Source: Stenotrophomonas rhizophila
Lineage (GTDB): Bacteria > Pseudomonadota > Gammaproteobacteria > Xanthomonadales > Xanthomonadaceae
Direction of reading: 5' to 3'
Length of the DNA stretch: 64,000 nucleotides
Assembly (NCBI RefSeq): GCF_003751305.1
Contig: NZ_RJKV01000001.1
Coordinates: forward strand, 372,001-436,000
Part shown: positions 17,134 to 26,996 of the stretch, in pieces
Numbering within the stretch: position 1 is the first letter of the stretch
Layout of the letters: each line of letters starts with the position of its first letter
The notes under the pieces: generated by a model
What the model saw: the letters and a program-made list of their open reading frames with translations, nothing else
The model's database searches: none
Told to the model about the DNA's origin: nothing
Program-made: the position numbers and the translations under genes

Positions 17134-17184
17134 ATTTCAGCAGCGCATTGCGCTGGCTTGTACGTCATTCAAGGAACGATTTCG

Positions 17185-17682
17185 GTGGCACAGGAAACGG
17201 CATTGAAGGCGAGTTTCGCCGGCATGGATACGGATACGCTGTTGGAGATGTGGGCGAATCACGAGCGGGTTGACTGGGCCGAGACGATCCTCGCTGCCGA
17301 GTTGGCCGAGCGTGGGATCACCGCAGCCGAGCTGGCGTCCATCGCGTCGGCGCGTGGCAGCCTGGCAGCGGAGAAGGCGGTGTCCGCGCGCGACACCTTC
17401 GTTGGCTATGGCTTGCTGGGCCGCGCCTGCGCGGTGTTGCTCGCCGTCGCGGCGTCGACAATGTTCGGTTCGCTGTTCGGTAAGCTGATGGGCACGGTCG
17501 CGATGCTGTTGGTCTTCCTGGGCTATGTGGCGATCCTGGCACCCCGGTTGGTGCTGCAGTCACGTCAGCGAAACGGCGGTGCGGTGGCCTTCGTGCTGGC
17601 GTATCAGTATCTGGAGCTGGGTCTGCTACTGCTGATCGTCATCGGCGGCATGGCCTGGGTGGTGCCGCGCTTGTTGGCGTGA
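17185..17682 (+). CDS. Small predicted inner-membrane protein
   Basis: Predicted membrane protein of 165 residues from the GTG at 17185, which has AAGGAA 9 nt upstream; an in-frame TTG at 17158 is a weaker alternative. The N-terminal 65 residues are acidic and helical (LLEMWANHERVDWAETILAAELAERG) and look like a soluble domain. Three hydrophobic segments follow (about 78-98, 101-121, 141-163). I do not recognise the family. It is monocistronic, lying between the pilU terminator and the aldo/keto reductase gene. Confidence 0.75.
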   Translation: MAQETALKASFAGMDTDTLLEMWANHERVDWAETILAAELAERGITAAELASIASARGSLAAEKAVSARDTFVGYGLLGRACAVLLAVAASTMFGSLFGKLMGTVAMLLVFLGYVAILAPRLVLQSRQRNGGAVAFVLAYQYLELGLLLLIVIGGMAWVVPRLLA

Positions 17683-17802
17683 TTTCCACGGCCGTACGAA
17701 CGGCGTTGGGACACCGCATTGATTAGCCACGCTCATCACCGACAGCACCCCGCACTATCCAATCTCCCCAGCCGACAGGGCTATCGTGGCTGTCCCCCAT
17801 GA

Positions 17803-18813
<1,011 letters not shown>

Positions 18814-19012
18814 GGGACGCTGCTTAACTTTGTCCGTTGAACAAAGGACGATTGATTGTCGATTGGTCCTGGGTAGTCTGTTCCAATTGATGATCAAGAC
18901 CCGATTGGAAATTTCGATAATTTGATGGTGTTTGTTGAGAGCTGTCTCCCACTTTTGTTTTTCAATTCTTATATTTTGAAATTGGCCATGTGGCCAGCAA
19001 GGGGAGGCAGTG

Positions 19013-19600
19013 ATGAGAACATTGACAGCTGCGCTGTTGGTACTTCCGTTGTGCTTGATGACGACGTCATGTGCATCGCTTTAGCACGTGACTGGTAAGG
19101 CCGGTTGCACAACTAAGATGGGAGGCGGCGGGGAGTGTAGTGTGAGCGTTGAGGCAAGATGGGAAGGGGGGGGGCGGCGCGGGAGCCTTCTCTATCATCT
19201 TTTGTCTAGAACGGGAGTCGCACCTGATTCGCAGGGCTATGTGCTGGACATAAGTGACTCGACTGTTCCCTATCCAGCCCACGGCCAAATGGAGGTAATA
19301 ATGTCCAATGCCGCCACTGGTCGTGTGGTAGCTTCCCGTCGATTTGCCTGGGTACGTAGCGGTAATGTTATACGTGCCCGAGATCCGGATGAAGTCAATC
19401 GCTGGGCCTACGCCAATGCCGGTGATGCCGATACGCTTGGTTACGAATTGGATCCATTTGTTTCAAGCTATGGCCCTGGACGTCAGGTTATTGCTGGAGC
19501 ATCCTCCTATGAGGGACAGGAGTTGAACCGGTTCGCGGTAGTTTTTGATGGCACTCCCGACTGCCCTGGTTATCCCACTGTCAGCCCATGTCGGGAGTAG
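19013..19600 (+). pseudogene. Lipoprotein gene interrupted by an in-frame TAG
   Basis: A strong Shine-Dalgarno (GGGGAGG) precedes ATG 19013, which encodes a 23-residue lipoprotein signal peptide with lipobox MTTSC. The frame then meets TAG at 19082-19084, three codons after the Cys. The same frame reopens at once and runs to 19600 (about 170 residues), ending in FAVVFDGTPDCPGYPT and containing several Cys and aromatic residues, as in a small exported domain. A nine-G run (19166-19174) sits inside. The simplest reading is a nonsense-disrupted lipoprotein; translation from GTG 19088 would give a form with no signal peptide. GC is lower than in neighbouring genes, suggesting transfer. Family unknown. 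Confidence 0.6.
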
Positions 19601-20433
19601 GGAGAATCTGCCTGGGAGCGCGAAGTTGCGTTCCCGGGTTTCGGCAACGAGCGTTGGTGCTCGCTGCCCTGATGCTTGGAGGCTGCGCATCGTTCTTTCC
19701 CCATGATGTAAAGCAGCAGGTTTCCGAGGAAGGGACAGCAATGGTCAGTGGCTGGTCGTGGGCAGGGATGTCCTACCTTATGTCTGCCCAGTACATCCCT
19801 GGAGATCTGACACCACTGACGGGTATGCGCCAAAAGACTGGCTGTATGAATGACCGTTACCAAGTGGAAGTGCGCTGGCGCGATCCGAGCGTTCGTGCAC
19901 CGGCTGCTGGATCGCTCTGTGAGCAGATACTCGCGGGTGTTACCTACATATCCAATTTCTCTGAACGGCAGGGCGCGCATCGCATCATCGTCGACACCGT
20001 AGCGCCCGATACGCGCTGGGATTGGCGATGGCGCAGCTTCTCTCCACCCGGTGGGCTGACAGTGCGATTAGCGGTGCGGTGGCTGGATGACGAAGAACAC
20101 CGGGCTGCCGAAGCGGTCCGTCTTTTCGCGCACGAGGTAGCGCACCTGGACGCATTCTTCTCCGCGCCTGAAAGCACGGTGGACACCGAACCCCTGGCCT
20201 ACTTGGCAGGTGCATGTGCCCAGTGGCATGTTCTGGGCACACTGGCTACGCGCGATCTGCAGGCGGGCGAGATGAATGTGCGTGACGCTGTATTTCAGCG
20301 TTCCGGCGATGCGGCACGTGTCGTCTGGGCGCGCTTGCATCCATTCGTGGAGCACGGCCCCCTGCGTCGGGACGCAGCCTTGGCGCCAGCCCTCACGACA
20401 CATTGCAGTGCGTGGCTCCGCGCGGGGTTTTAA
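19588..20433 (+). CDS. Lipoprotein with zinc-protease-like HEVAH motif
   Basis: Predicted lipoprotein of 281 residues that I do not recognise. A basic N terminus leads to a hydrophobic segment and lipobox (ALMLGGC, Cys33). The mature part contains VRLFAHEVAHLDAFF; HEVAH fits the HExxH zinc-binding signature of metallopeptidases, and His, Glu and Asp residues downstream could complete the site. ATG 19588 overlaps the interrupted upstream gene by 13 bp, so the two were probably an operon. Lower GC than the surroundings suggests acquisition. Activity is inferred from one motif only. Confidence 0.75.
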   Translation: MSGVGRICLGARSCVPGFRQRALVLAALMLGGCASFFPHDVKQQVSEEGTAMVSGWSWAGMSYLMSAQYIPGDLTPLTGMRQKTGCMNDRYQVEVRWRDPSVRAPAAGSLCEQILAGVTYISNFSERQGAHRIIVDTVAPDTRWDWRWRSFSPPGGLTVRLAVRWLDDEEHRAAEAVRLFAHEVAHLDAFFSAPESTVDTEPLAYLAGACAQWHVLGTLATRDLQAGEMNVRDAVFQRSGDAARVVWARLHPFVEHGPLRRDAALAPALTTHCSAWLRAGF

Positions 20434-20463
20434 AGCAGCAGCCAGCGCTTCTGCCGTTCAAGA

Positions 20464-20492
20464 ATCCCGGGGTGAGTCTGTCACCCCCGGGA
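20464..20492. terminator. Hairpin between convergent lipoprotein and hydrolase genes
   Basis: ATCCCGGGGTGA, the loop GTCTG and TCACCCCCGGGAT form a stem of about 12 bp with one bulged base in the 67 bp convergent gap. There is no long T-run on either strand. It probably serves as a bidirectional terminator. Confidence 0.55.
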
Positions 20493-20500
20493 TGGGCCAC

Positions 20501-21322
20501 TCACCCGCGAATGAACGCCAACAGATCCGCGTTGATCACGTCCGCATGGGTGGTGCACATGCCATGTGGGTAGCCTTTGTAGACCTTCAGCGTGCCGTAC
20601 TTGAGCAGCTTGATCGCCAGCTCCGCCGAATCGGCGATCGGCACGATCTGATCATCATCGCCATGCATCACGAGGACCGGCACGTCGATCTTTTTCAGGT
20701 CGTCGGTGAAGTCGGTTTCCGAGAAGGCCTTGATGCAGTCGTAGTGCGCGTTGATCGCGCCCATCATGCCTTGCCGCCACCAGTTGTCCACGATGCCCTG
20801 CTGCGGGGGCGTGCCCTCGCGGTTGAAGCCGTAGAACGGAATCGGTACGTCGCGGTAGAACGCCGCACGGCCCGCGACCAGTGCCTGGCGGAAGCCATCG
20901 AAGACCTCCTTCGGCGTGCCGCCCGGGTTGGCCTCGCTTTTGACCATGATCGGCGGCACCGCGCCGATCAGCACCGCCTTGGCCACGCGCCCGGGTTTGG
21001 CCTGCGCCACGTAATGGGCGACTTCGCCACCGCCGGTGGAATGGCCGATGTGGATCGCATTGCGCAGGTCCAGGTGATCTGCCAGTGCATTGACGTCGGC
21101 GGCGTAGGTGTCCATCTCATGCCCGCCGCTGGTCTGCGAGGAGCGGCCATGGCCGCGGCGGTCGTGCGCGATCACGCGGTAGCCCTGCAGCAGGAAGAAC
21201 TGCAGCTGGGTGTCCCAGTCGTCGGCGCTGAGCGGCCAGCCGTGATGGAACACGAGGGGCTGACCCTTGCCCCAGTCTTTGTAGAAGATCTCGGTCTTGT
21301 CGGCGGTGGTGACGTAGGGCAT
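20501..21322 (-). CDS. Alpha/beta hydrolase, non-heme chloroperoxidase/esterase type
   Basis: Cytosolic hydrolase of 273 residues, full length for the cofactor-free haloperoxidase/esterase family. The nucleophile is Ser95 in IGHSTGGGE, the acid lies in [11 protein letters not shown] (about Asp224), and the base is His253 in YPHGM. The oxyanion segment is [11 protein letters not shown]. Such enzymes act as esterases and, with acetate and peroxide, as perhydrolases; the natural substrate is unknown. AGGAG lies about 10 nt upstream of the ATG. Monocistronic and convergent with the lipoprotein island. Confidence 0.93.
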   Translation of the reverse strand: MPYVTTADKTEIFYKDWGKGQPLVFHHGWPLSADDWDTQLQFFLLQGYRVIAHDRRGHGRSSQTSGGHEMDTYAADVNALADHLDLRNAIHIGHSTGGGEVAHYVAQAKPGRVAKAVLIGAVPPIMVKSEANPGGTPKEVFDGFRQALVAGRAAFYRDVPIPFYGFNREGTPPQQGIVDNWWRQGMMGAINAHYDCIKAFSETDFTDDLKKIDVPVLVMHGDDDQIVPIADSAELAIKLLKYGTLKVYKGYPHGMCTTHADVINADLLAFIRG

Positions 21323-21554
21323 GGCTCGGAACTCCTGGGGGGAGGGATGGGCGGTGCGGGTGCTACCCGTGCATGCTGCGTCGACAGGGTGTTCAGGCGG
21401 GATGAAAGGTCACTGTCCGGTGTCGTCTCCCCAGGCACAGACGCCAAGGCCACGGGGCGGCGGAGCGTTAAGAACAGGCGGCTGAATCAATCTCCCCAGC
21501 AACTGTCACGCCGATCGTGTCTAATACCGCTCCCCACGTCACACCCCCACCCCC

Positions 21555-22262
21555 ATGTCCCTTGATTCCCATGGCCCCGCGCCGTGCGACGACGCTGACG
21601 GCCACCTGGTCACCGCAGGCCCGCTGACCCCGCCTCCGGACAGTGCCGGCACCGTGGCCGACGAGAAGGCGCTGCGCCATTCCGTGGCCGAGGACGTGCA
21701 GGGCATGGTCCTGGCGACCCTGGTCGCCTCGCTCGGCCTGGCGATCTTCGCCAAGGGTGGGCTGATGATCGGTGGCATGGCCGGGCTGGCCTTCCTGGCC
21801 CACTACACCTTCGGCTGGAACTTCGGCCTGGTGTTCGTCCTGGTCAACCTGCCGTTCTACTGGGTGGCCGTGCGCCGCATGGGCTGGGAATTCACCCTGA
21901 AGACGTTCGCGGCGGTCACCGCGTGCGGCGTGCTGACCGACCTGCTGCCGCGCTGGGCCGATTTCGCCCACATGAGCTCGCTGTACTCGGCCATCGTCGG
22001 CGGGGCGCTGGCCGGCCTGGGCATCCTGTTCTACATCCGCCACCGCGCCAGCCTGGGCGGCATCGGCATCCTGGCGGTGTACCTGCAGCGCACCCGCGGC
22101 TGGAGCGCCGGCAAGGTGCAGATGTCGTTCGACACGCTGCTGATGTGCGTGGCGTTCTCGGTGCTGTCCCCATCCAAGGTGATGTACTCGGCGATCGGTG
22201 CGGTGGTGCTCAGCCTGGTGCTGATGTTCAACCACCGTCCGGGCCGCTACATGGGCGTCTGA
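21555..22262 (+). CDS. YitT family membrane protein
   Basis: Inner-membrane protein of 235 residues. About 45 polar residues precede five to six hydrophobic helices containing GGLMIGGMAGLAFLAHY and FGLVFVLVNLPFYW, typical of the YitT/DUF161 domain. The C-terminal DUF2179 domain found in many Firmicutes members is absent. Function is undefined; a small-molecule or ion transport role has been suggested for the family. Convergent with the next gene with a 6 bp gap. Confidence 0.88.
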   Translation: MSLDSHGPAPCDDADGHLVTAGPLTPPPDSAGTVADEKALRHSVAEDVQGMVLATLVASLGLAIFAKGGLMIGGMAGLAFLAHYTFGWNFGLVFVLVNLPFYWVAVRRMGWEFTLKTFAAVTACGVLTDLLPRWADFAHMSSLYSAIVGGALAGLGILFYIRHRASLGGIGILAVYLQRTRGWSAGKVQMSFDTLLMCVAFSVLSPSKVMYSAIGAVVLSLVLMFNHRPGRYMGV

Positions 22263-22268
22263 CGCCCG

Positions 22269-23408
22269 TTACTCGCCCTGCGGTGGCACCGGCACGACGG
22301 TCACGCCGGAGACCCAGCGGCGGCTGCGCAGGTCCAATGTGGCCACTTGTTCACCCGGGCCGCGGTACAGCCACAGCTGGCAGCACAGGGCATGGTCGCC
22401 GGCATAGCTGCTGCGCAGGGCGATGAGCGTGGCGCTGTAGCACTGCTTCCCCGAGCGGATCACGGTGTCGGCGGCGGTATCGAAGGTATAGCTGCCGGCG
22501 CCGCGCCACGGCCAGATCTCGGCCTCGCCCGGATCGGTGCCGGGTGGCACCGGGCAACGCGCCTGTTCGTCGCCGAAGTGCGCCACGCCGTCGCCATCGA
22601 GGGTCAGCGCGGCCAGCAGGCGGTCGATGTGCTTGAGCAGGCGCCGGTCGGCCGCGATTGCGGTGGCGTTCGCGTCCAGCGGTTCGCTTTCGACATGTAT
22701 CACCGGATCGGCCAGCCGATGCTCGCGGCCATAGCGCACCTTCAACTGCACCGTCGGGCTGCGTTCGCGCGGGTCGGCGGACAACGGCCGGTTGAGCAGC
22801 AGGGTATCGCCGTAGTAGTCGCCATCGCGGTAGGCGGTGTAGCTGACCCCGTCGATGCGCAGCCAGTACAGGCCCTGATCGCTGCCACGCCCGCTGAGGC
22901 CGTACTGGCCCTGCGCCCAGGGGCGCTGCGGGTCCAGGCTGTCCGGCACCACGAAGCCGCGCTGCGGATCCCGCCGCAGCATGTCCACCTGCGTGTACAG
23001 ACCGGTGCCGCCGCTGTAGGCGCTCTGCACCAGGTCACGCTGGCCGTCGCCATCCAGATCGAGCAGGGAGAGCGACAGCTCGCCCATCTCCACCGGCACG
23101 GTGTGCTGGGCATCGGTCTGGCGCAGGTAGCGGCTGACCGCGTCCCAATCCGCCGGGGTGACGTTGGCCGGACGCACCAGCGCGGGCAGCGGCGCATCCC
23201 TGTCACCGGCCACCGGGATCTGCAGGTCGATGCCGGTCTCGTCGCGGTAACGGGCCAGCACGGTATCGATCGGGGCCGGGTCGTCGGCGGGCACCGCGGC
23301 GATCTCCGCGCGCAGGCGCTCCAGCACGCCGTCCAGATCGCTGGCGGCCGCCAGCGGGGGCAGACTCAGGGCAGCGAGCAGCGCAGCCCGCACGACGGGG
23401 TGCGTCAC
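22269..23408 (-). CDS. Exported hypothetical protein with a DxDGDG motif
   Basis: Secreted protein of 379 residues with a Sec signal peptide (LLAALSLPPLAAA, cleavage about residue 22). LSLLDLDGDGQRDLV near residue 115 matches a calcium-binding FG-GAP/dockerin-like loop. A Cys pair (DHALCCQLWLY) lies near the C terminus. I do not recognise the whole protein; it resembles periplasmic hypotheticals of Xanthomonadaceae. Its start overlaps the tag stop by 4 bp, so it is co-translated with the glycosylase gene although no functional link is evident. Confidence 0.8.
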   Translation of the reverse strand: MTHPVVRAALLAALSLPPLAAASDLDGVLERLRAEIAAVPADDPAPIDTVLARYRDETGIDLQIPVAGDRDAPLPALVRPANVTPADWDAVSRYLRQTDAQHTVPVEMGELSLSLLDLDGDGQRDLVQSAYSGGTGLYTQVDMLRRDPQRGFVVPDSLDPQRPWAQGQYGLSGRGSDQGLYWLRIDGVSYTAYRDGDYYGDTLLLNRPLSADPRERSPTVQLKVRYGREHRLADPVIHVESEPLDANATAIAADRRLLKHIDRLLAALTLDGDGVAHFGDEQARCPVPPGTDPGEAEIWPWRGAGSYTFDTAADTVIRSGKQCYSATLIALRSSYAGDHALCCQLWLYRGPGEQVATLDLRSRRWVSGVTVVPVPPQGE

Positions 23409-23941
23409 TTCTGGCGCCAGGCAGGCTGGAGTGTGTCGATACGCTTGAACACCGGGCAGTCCGGGCTGTGCGCGCCGGGCAGGTAGCCCAGGCTCATCAG
23501 GAACTCGCCGGTGATCTCCCCGCCGGTGAAGCGGAAGGTCTTCTTGAACAGCTTCACCCAGGCCGCCTTGTCCAGCGGATGGTGGGCATCCAGCCAGGCA
23601 ACGAAGCTGCCATGGCTGCCACGCAGCTGCTGGATCACCTGGGCGTTGTGGACCGCCGCGTGCACCTTGAGCCGGTTGCGGATGATGCGGGCGTCGTTGA
23701 GCAGGCGCTCGATGTCGCGCTCGCCATAGGCGGCCACCGTGTCCACGTCGAAACCGTCGTAGGCAGCGCGGAAGCCCTCACGCTTCTTCAGGATCGTTTC
23801 CCAGCTCAGGCCGGCCTGGTTGATCTCCAGGATCAGGCGCTCGAACAGCTCGCGCTCCTCGCGCTGCGGGAAGCCGTACTCGTGGTCATGGTAGTGGCCG
23901 TGGACCGGATGGCCGGGGGCGATGAGGCAGTAACCGGACAC
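23405..23941 (-). CDS. tag: DNA-3-methyladenine glycosylase I
   Basis: Base-excision repair enzyme that removes 3-methyladenine from alkylated DNA; 178 residues from the GTG at 23941, which has AAGGAG 6 nt upstream. An ATG at 23986 would add 15 residues but lacks such a site. Family blocks include HYHDHEYGFP, EINQAGLSWETILKKRE and the helix-hairpin region. A zinc site is likely from the N-terminal Cys (SGYC), a following His, and HSPDC at the C terminus. Followed by a 4-bp-overlapping exported protein gene. Confidence 0.94.
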   Translation of the reverse strand: MSGYCLIAPGHPVHGHYHDHEYGFPQREERELFERLILEINQAGLSWETILKKREGFRAAYDGFDVDTVAAYGERDIERLLNDARIIRNRLKVHAAVHNAQVIQQLRGSHGSFVAWLDAHHPLDKAAWVKLFKKTFRFTGGEITGEFLMSLGYLPGAHSPDCPVFKRIDTLQPAWRQK

Positions 23942-24050
23942 GTGCAGCTCCTTGCGATGGCGGATCAGGCGTACGGGCCGGGGCACGCGCGCAGGCCTGC
24001 ATTATGTCAGCGCGAAAGCGCACATCACGGCCAGCGGCTAGAATGGGGCC

Positions 24051-24617
24051 ATGTCTGAACTGTCTACTTCGCTTGCCCACCACCTGCTGGTCGCGCTGCC
24101 GTCGCTGACCGACCCCACCTTTGCCCGTACCGTGGCGCTGATCTGCCAGCACGACGAGAACGGCGCGATGGGCGTGCTGGTCAACCAGCCCTCCGAGTAC
24201 ACCCTCGGCGAGGTGCTGGCCCAGATGGACATCACTACCACCAGTGACACGCTGCCTGGCCAGATCGTGCTCAACGGCGGCCCGGTGCATCCCGAGCGCG
24301 GCTTCGTGATCCATGACGATCCGCGCAACTGGGATTCCAGCCTGGCCGTGGGCGAGGGCGTGTTCCTCACCACCTCGCGCGACATCCTTGAAGCCATGGC
24401 CCGTGGCGAGGGCCCGCGCAATGCGCTGGTCACCCTGGGCTGCGCCGGCTGGAGCGAAGGGCAGCTGGAATCCGAGCTGGCAGAGAACAGCTGGCTGGCC
24501 GTGCCGGCCGACGCCGAGCTGTTGTTCAGCACCCCGTTCGAACAGCGTTGGCAAGGTGCGGCGGCACGTATCGGCGTGGACCTGTTCCGCCTCACCGATT
24601 ACAGCGGCCATGTCTGA
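24051..24617 (+). CDS. yqgE: YqgE/AlgH family protein (UPF0301)
   Basis: Protein of 188 residues of the conserved UPF0301 family. Characteristic blocks are [25 protein letters not shown], near the start, and [18 protein letters not shown]. The molecular role is unsettled; it was first named AlgH after an alginate-regulation phenotype in Pseudomonas. It heads the conserved yqgE-ruvX-pyrB cluster and overlaps ruvX by 8 bp. Divergent from tag across about 110 bp. Confidence 0.95.
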   Translation: MSELSTSLAHHLLVALPSLTDPTFARTVALICQHDENGAMGVLVNQPSEYTLGEVLAQMDITTTSDTLPGQIVLNGGPVHPERGFVIHDDPRNWDSSLAVGEGVFLTTSRDILEAMARGEGPRNALVTLGCAGWSEGQLESELAENSWLAVPADAELLFSTPFEQRWQGAAARIGVDLFRLTDYSGHV

Positions 24618-25107
24618 GCCGGCCACGCCAGCGCCCGCCGCGGCCACGCCGCCGACCATCCGCCGTGATGGCACGGTGCTCGGCTTCGATGTCGGTTCGC
24701 GCCGCATCGGCGTGGCCATTGGCAGCTCGTTCGGCACCCATGCGCGTGCGATCGCGGTGGTCGATGTCCACGGCAATGGCCCGGATTGGACCGCGGTGGA
24801 GCGCCTGATCAAAGAGTGGCGGCCGGACGGCCTGGTGGTCGGCGATCCGCTGACCCTGGACGGCCAGGACCAGCCCAACCGCAAGCGTGCGCAGGGCTTT
24901 GCCCGCCAGCTGCGGGAACGATTCAAACTGCCGGTGGTGCTGGTCGACGAGCGTTCCAGCTCGGTCGAGGCGGCACGCCGGTTCGCGGTCGAGCGCGCCG
25001 AAGGCCGCAAACGCCGTCGCGATGCCGCTGCACTCGATGCAGTGGCCGCGGCGGTGATCATCGAACGCTGGCTCTCCTGCCCGGATGACGCCACCCCCGT
25101 TTCCTGA
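24610..25107 (+). CDS. ruvX: Putative Holliday junction resolvase RuvX/YqgF
   Basis: RNase H-fold nuclease of 165 residues in the YqgF family, implicated in pre-16S rRNA processing as well as junction resolution. The first catalytic Asp27 lies in [25 protein letters not shown] and [17 protein letters not shown] hold the other expected acidic residues. About 20 Ala/Pro-rich residues precede the domain. The ATG at 24610 overlaps yqgE by 8 bp; longer frames run through yqgE. pyrB follows 16 bp after its stop. Confidence 0.94.
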   Translation: MSEPATPAPAAATPPTIRRDGTVLGFDVGSRRIGVAIGSSFGTHARAIAVVDVHGNGPDWTAVERLIKEWRPDGLVVGDPLTLDGQDQPNRKRAQGFARQLRERFKLPVVLVDERSSSVEAARRFAVERAEGRKRRRDAAALDAVAAAVIIERWLSCPDDATPVS

Positions 25108-25123
25108 CCCTCAGACCCTGCCC

Positions 25124-26074
25124 ATGACCGCCTCGCAACTCGATTCCGATGGACGCCTGCGCCACCTGCTGACCCTGGAAGGTCTGCCCCGCGAAACCCT
25201 GCTGCAGCTGCTCGACCGCGCCGGCCAGATCCGCGATGCGGCCGTTGGCCGGGTCGGCAACAAGCGTCACGTGCTTGGTGGCTCGGCGGTCTGCACGCTG
25301 TTCTTCGAACCGTCCACGCGCACCCGCAGCTCATTCCAGCTGGCCGCGCAGCGGCTGGGCGCGGACGTGCTGAACTTCGACGCCTCCACGTCCTCGACCC
25401 GCAAGGGCGAGACCGCCTGCGACACGCTGAAGAACCTGGAGGCGATGGGTGTGCGCGGTTTCGTCGTCCGCCATCCCGACGATGGCGCGGTGGCGGCGCT
25501 GGCCGCCGCAGCGGGCGAGGGCACTGCCCTGGTCAACGCCGGTGACGGCCGCAGCTCGCACCCGACCCAGGGCCTGCTGGACATGCTGACCCTGCGCCAG
25601 GCCAAGGGCAGCGATTTCTCGAAGATGAAAGTGATCATCGTCGGCGACGTGAAGCACTCGCGCGTGGCCCGCACCGACCTGCATGCCCTGCGCACGCTGG
25701 GCGTCGGCGAGATCCGCGTGTGCGGCCCGCAGTCGCTGCTGCCGGACGATGACACCCTCAAGGGCTGCATCGTCGGCGACGATTTCGACGCCATGCTGGA
25801 AGGCGCCGATGCGCTGATGATGCTGCGCCTGCAGCGCGAGCGCATGGAAGAAGGCCTGGTGCCCTCGCTGGAGCAGTACCACGCGCAGTACGGCCTGGAT
25901 GCCGCGCGCTTGAAGCGTGCCGGCACCGATGCCGCCGTGTTGCACCCGGGCCCGATCAACCGCGGCGTGGAAGTCACCGACGAAGTGGCCGATGGCCCGC
26001 AGTCGTGGGTGCTGCGCCAGGTCGCCAACGGCGTCGCCGTGCGCATGGCGGTGCTGGAAACGTTGCTGGGGTAA
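25124..26074 (+). CDS. pyrB: Aspartate carbamoyltransferase catalytic chain
   Basis: Catalyses carbamoyl phosphate plus aspartate to carbamoyl aspartate, the committed step of pyrimidine synthesis; 316 residues. The carbamoyl-phosphate loop STRTR is at 65-69, the second-domain block is DGRSSHPTQGLLDM, and HPGPINRG begins at 274. An in-frame ATG at 25085 would overlap ruvX; 25124 is preferred by family length. No pyrI regulatory gene follows, as in most non-enteric gammaproteobacteria. SMAG repeats begin 42 bp after the stop. Confidence 0.95.
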   Translation: MTASQLDSDGRLRHLLTLEGLPRETLLQLLDRAGQIRDAAVGRVGNKRHVLGGSAVCTLFFEPSTRTRSSFQLAAQRLGADVLNFDASTSSTRKGETACDTLKNLEAMGVRGFVVRHPDDGAVAALAAAAGEGTALVNAGDGRSSHPTQGLLDMLTLRQAKGSDFSKMKVIIVGDVKHSRVARTDLHALRTLGVGEIRVCGPQSLLPDDDTLKGCIVGDDFDAMLEGADALMMLRLQRERMEEGLVPSLEQYHAQYGLDAARLKRAGTDAAVLHPGPINRGVEVTDEVADGPQSWVLRQVANGVAVRMAVLETLLG

Positions 26075-26115
26075 GTGTCAAGGGTACCGCGAACCGCACA
26101 CGATACCCATGACCG

Positions 26116-26276
26116 GTAGTGCCGGCCGCTGGCCGGCTCCGCAGAAATCCACCCAGCACGCAGGGTAGTGCCGGCCGCTGGCCGGCTCCGCAGAAATCCA
26201 CCCAGCACGCAGGGTAGTGCCGGCCGCTGGCCGGCTCTGCAGCATGCATCGGCAGCCGGCCAGCGGCCGGCACTAC
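26116..26276. repeat. SMAG cluster downstream of the RAYT gene (four units)
   Basis: Three direct units start at 26116, 26165 and 26214, spaced exactly 49 bp apart with the same intervening bases, so a 49-bp segment has been tandemly duplicated. A fourth unit is inverted (26255-26276), and the TAG stop of the RAYT gene lies in its GTAG head. Each 22-bp unit (GTAGTGCC..GGCCGGC) can fold back on itself, and opposed units can form larger hairpins. Confidence 0.92.
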
Positions 26277-26728
26277 CGGTCATGTGGCCACAGGGTCCAC
26301 GCGTACGGGTAGTCTCCGATCTGCTCTGAAAGCCCTGCACGGATCGGATTGCCGAGGATGTAAAGGGCATGCCGATGCAGCGACTCGTCGCGACGCACGG
26401 CGTGATCGTGGTAACCGGCTTGCCAGAACGAACCACCACGACCCAGCGATCGATTGATTGCCAACGCAGTCGATGATTTCAAGCGTCGAGCGATATCGGC
26501 AAGTGGCTTAGCTTCCAGTTCCACCAACCAGTGCAGATGGTCGGGCATGACCACCCAGGCAAGGGATCGTACGTATCCACGTTCGTCCATTTCCTTCAGG
26601 TGCGAGATGGCAATTGCAGAAACCTCGGGATCCACAAACCAGCGCCTACGGTGATGGCAGACCATGGTCAGGACATAGCTCTGTCCTGGAATGGAACAGC
26701 GCCCCACGCGTAGTCGAGAAGAACTCAT
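26273..26728 (-). CDS. REP-associated tyrosine transposase (RAYT)
   Basis: Single-domain Y1 transposase of 151 residues related to the IS200/IS605 HUH family. The metal-binding motif is in VVMPDHLHWLVE, and a Tyr in SFWQAGYHDHAVR is the likely nucleophile; the domain ends YILGNPIRAGL. RAYTs bind and cut REP hairpins and are thought to be domesticated agents of REP spread. The start at 26728 (MSSSRLRVGR) fits the family; ATGs at 26758 and 26770 are alternatives. The gene lies between two SMAG clusters, and its TAG stop is part of the GTAG of the nearest unit. Confidence 0.93.
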   Translation of the reverse strand: MSSSRLRVGRCSIPGQSYVLTMVCHHRRRWFVDPEVSAIAISHLKEMDERGYVRSLAWVVMPDHLHWLVELEAKPLADIARRLKSSTALAINRSLGRGGSFWQAGYHDHAVRRDESLHRHALYILGNPIRAGLSEQIGDYPYAWTLWPHDR

Positions 26729-26815
26729 GCTGCTTCGTGAGTGATCCCGCAGCGCCATGATATCGGCCAACGGCGCAAACCGTTATCGCCGAAGACCCAA
26801 ACAAGGTAGTGCCGG

Positions 26816-26972
26816 CCGCTGGCCGGCTCGGCATCGATCCACTCGGTAATGCGGTAGTGCCGGCCGCTGGCCGGCTTCACGAAGCGCATGCGATTGATGA
26901 CGGTTTGCTGCAGAGCCGGCCAGCGGCCGGCACTACCGGGCCTCTGCAGAGCCGGCCAGCGGCCGGCACTAC
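26816..26972. repeat. SMAG cluster upstream of the RAYT gene (four units)
   Basis: Two direct units start at 26816 and 26854, and two inverted units lie at 26915-26936 and 26951-26972. All share the same 22-bp core as the cluster on the other side of the RAYT gene. The direct-then-inverted order gives paired units able to form long stem-loops. The cluster separates the RAYT gene from the esterase lipoprotein gene. Confidence 0.92.
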
Positions 26973-26996
26973 CAGATTCGCTTTCGCATCAGCCGA

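Noticed and set aside
26116..26235. Regularly spaced direct repeats resembling a short CRISPR array.
   Set aside because: Repeats are GTAG-headed palindromes with identical spacers, appear inverted nearby and have no cas genes; they are SMAG elements.
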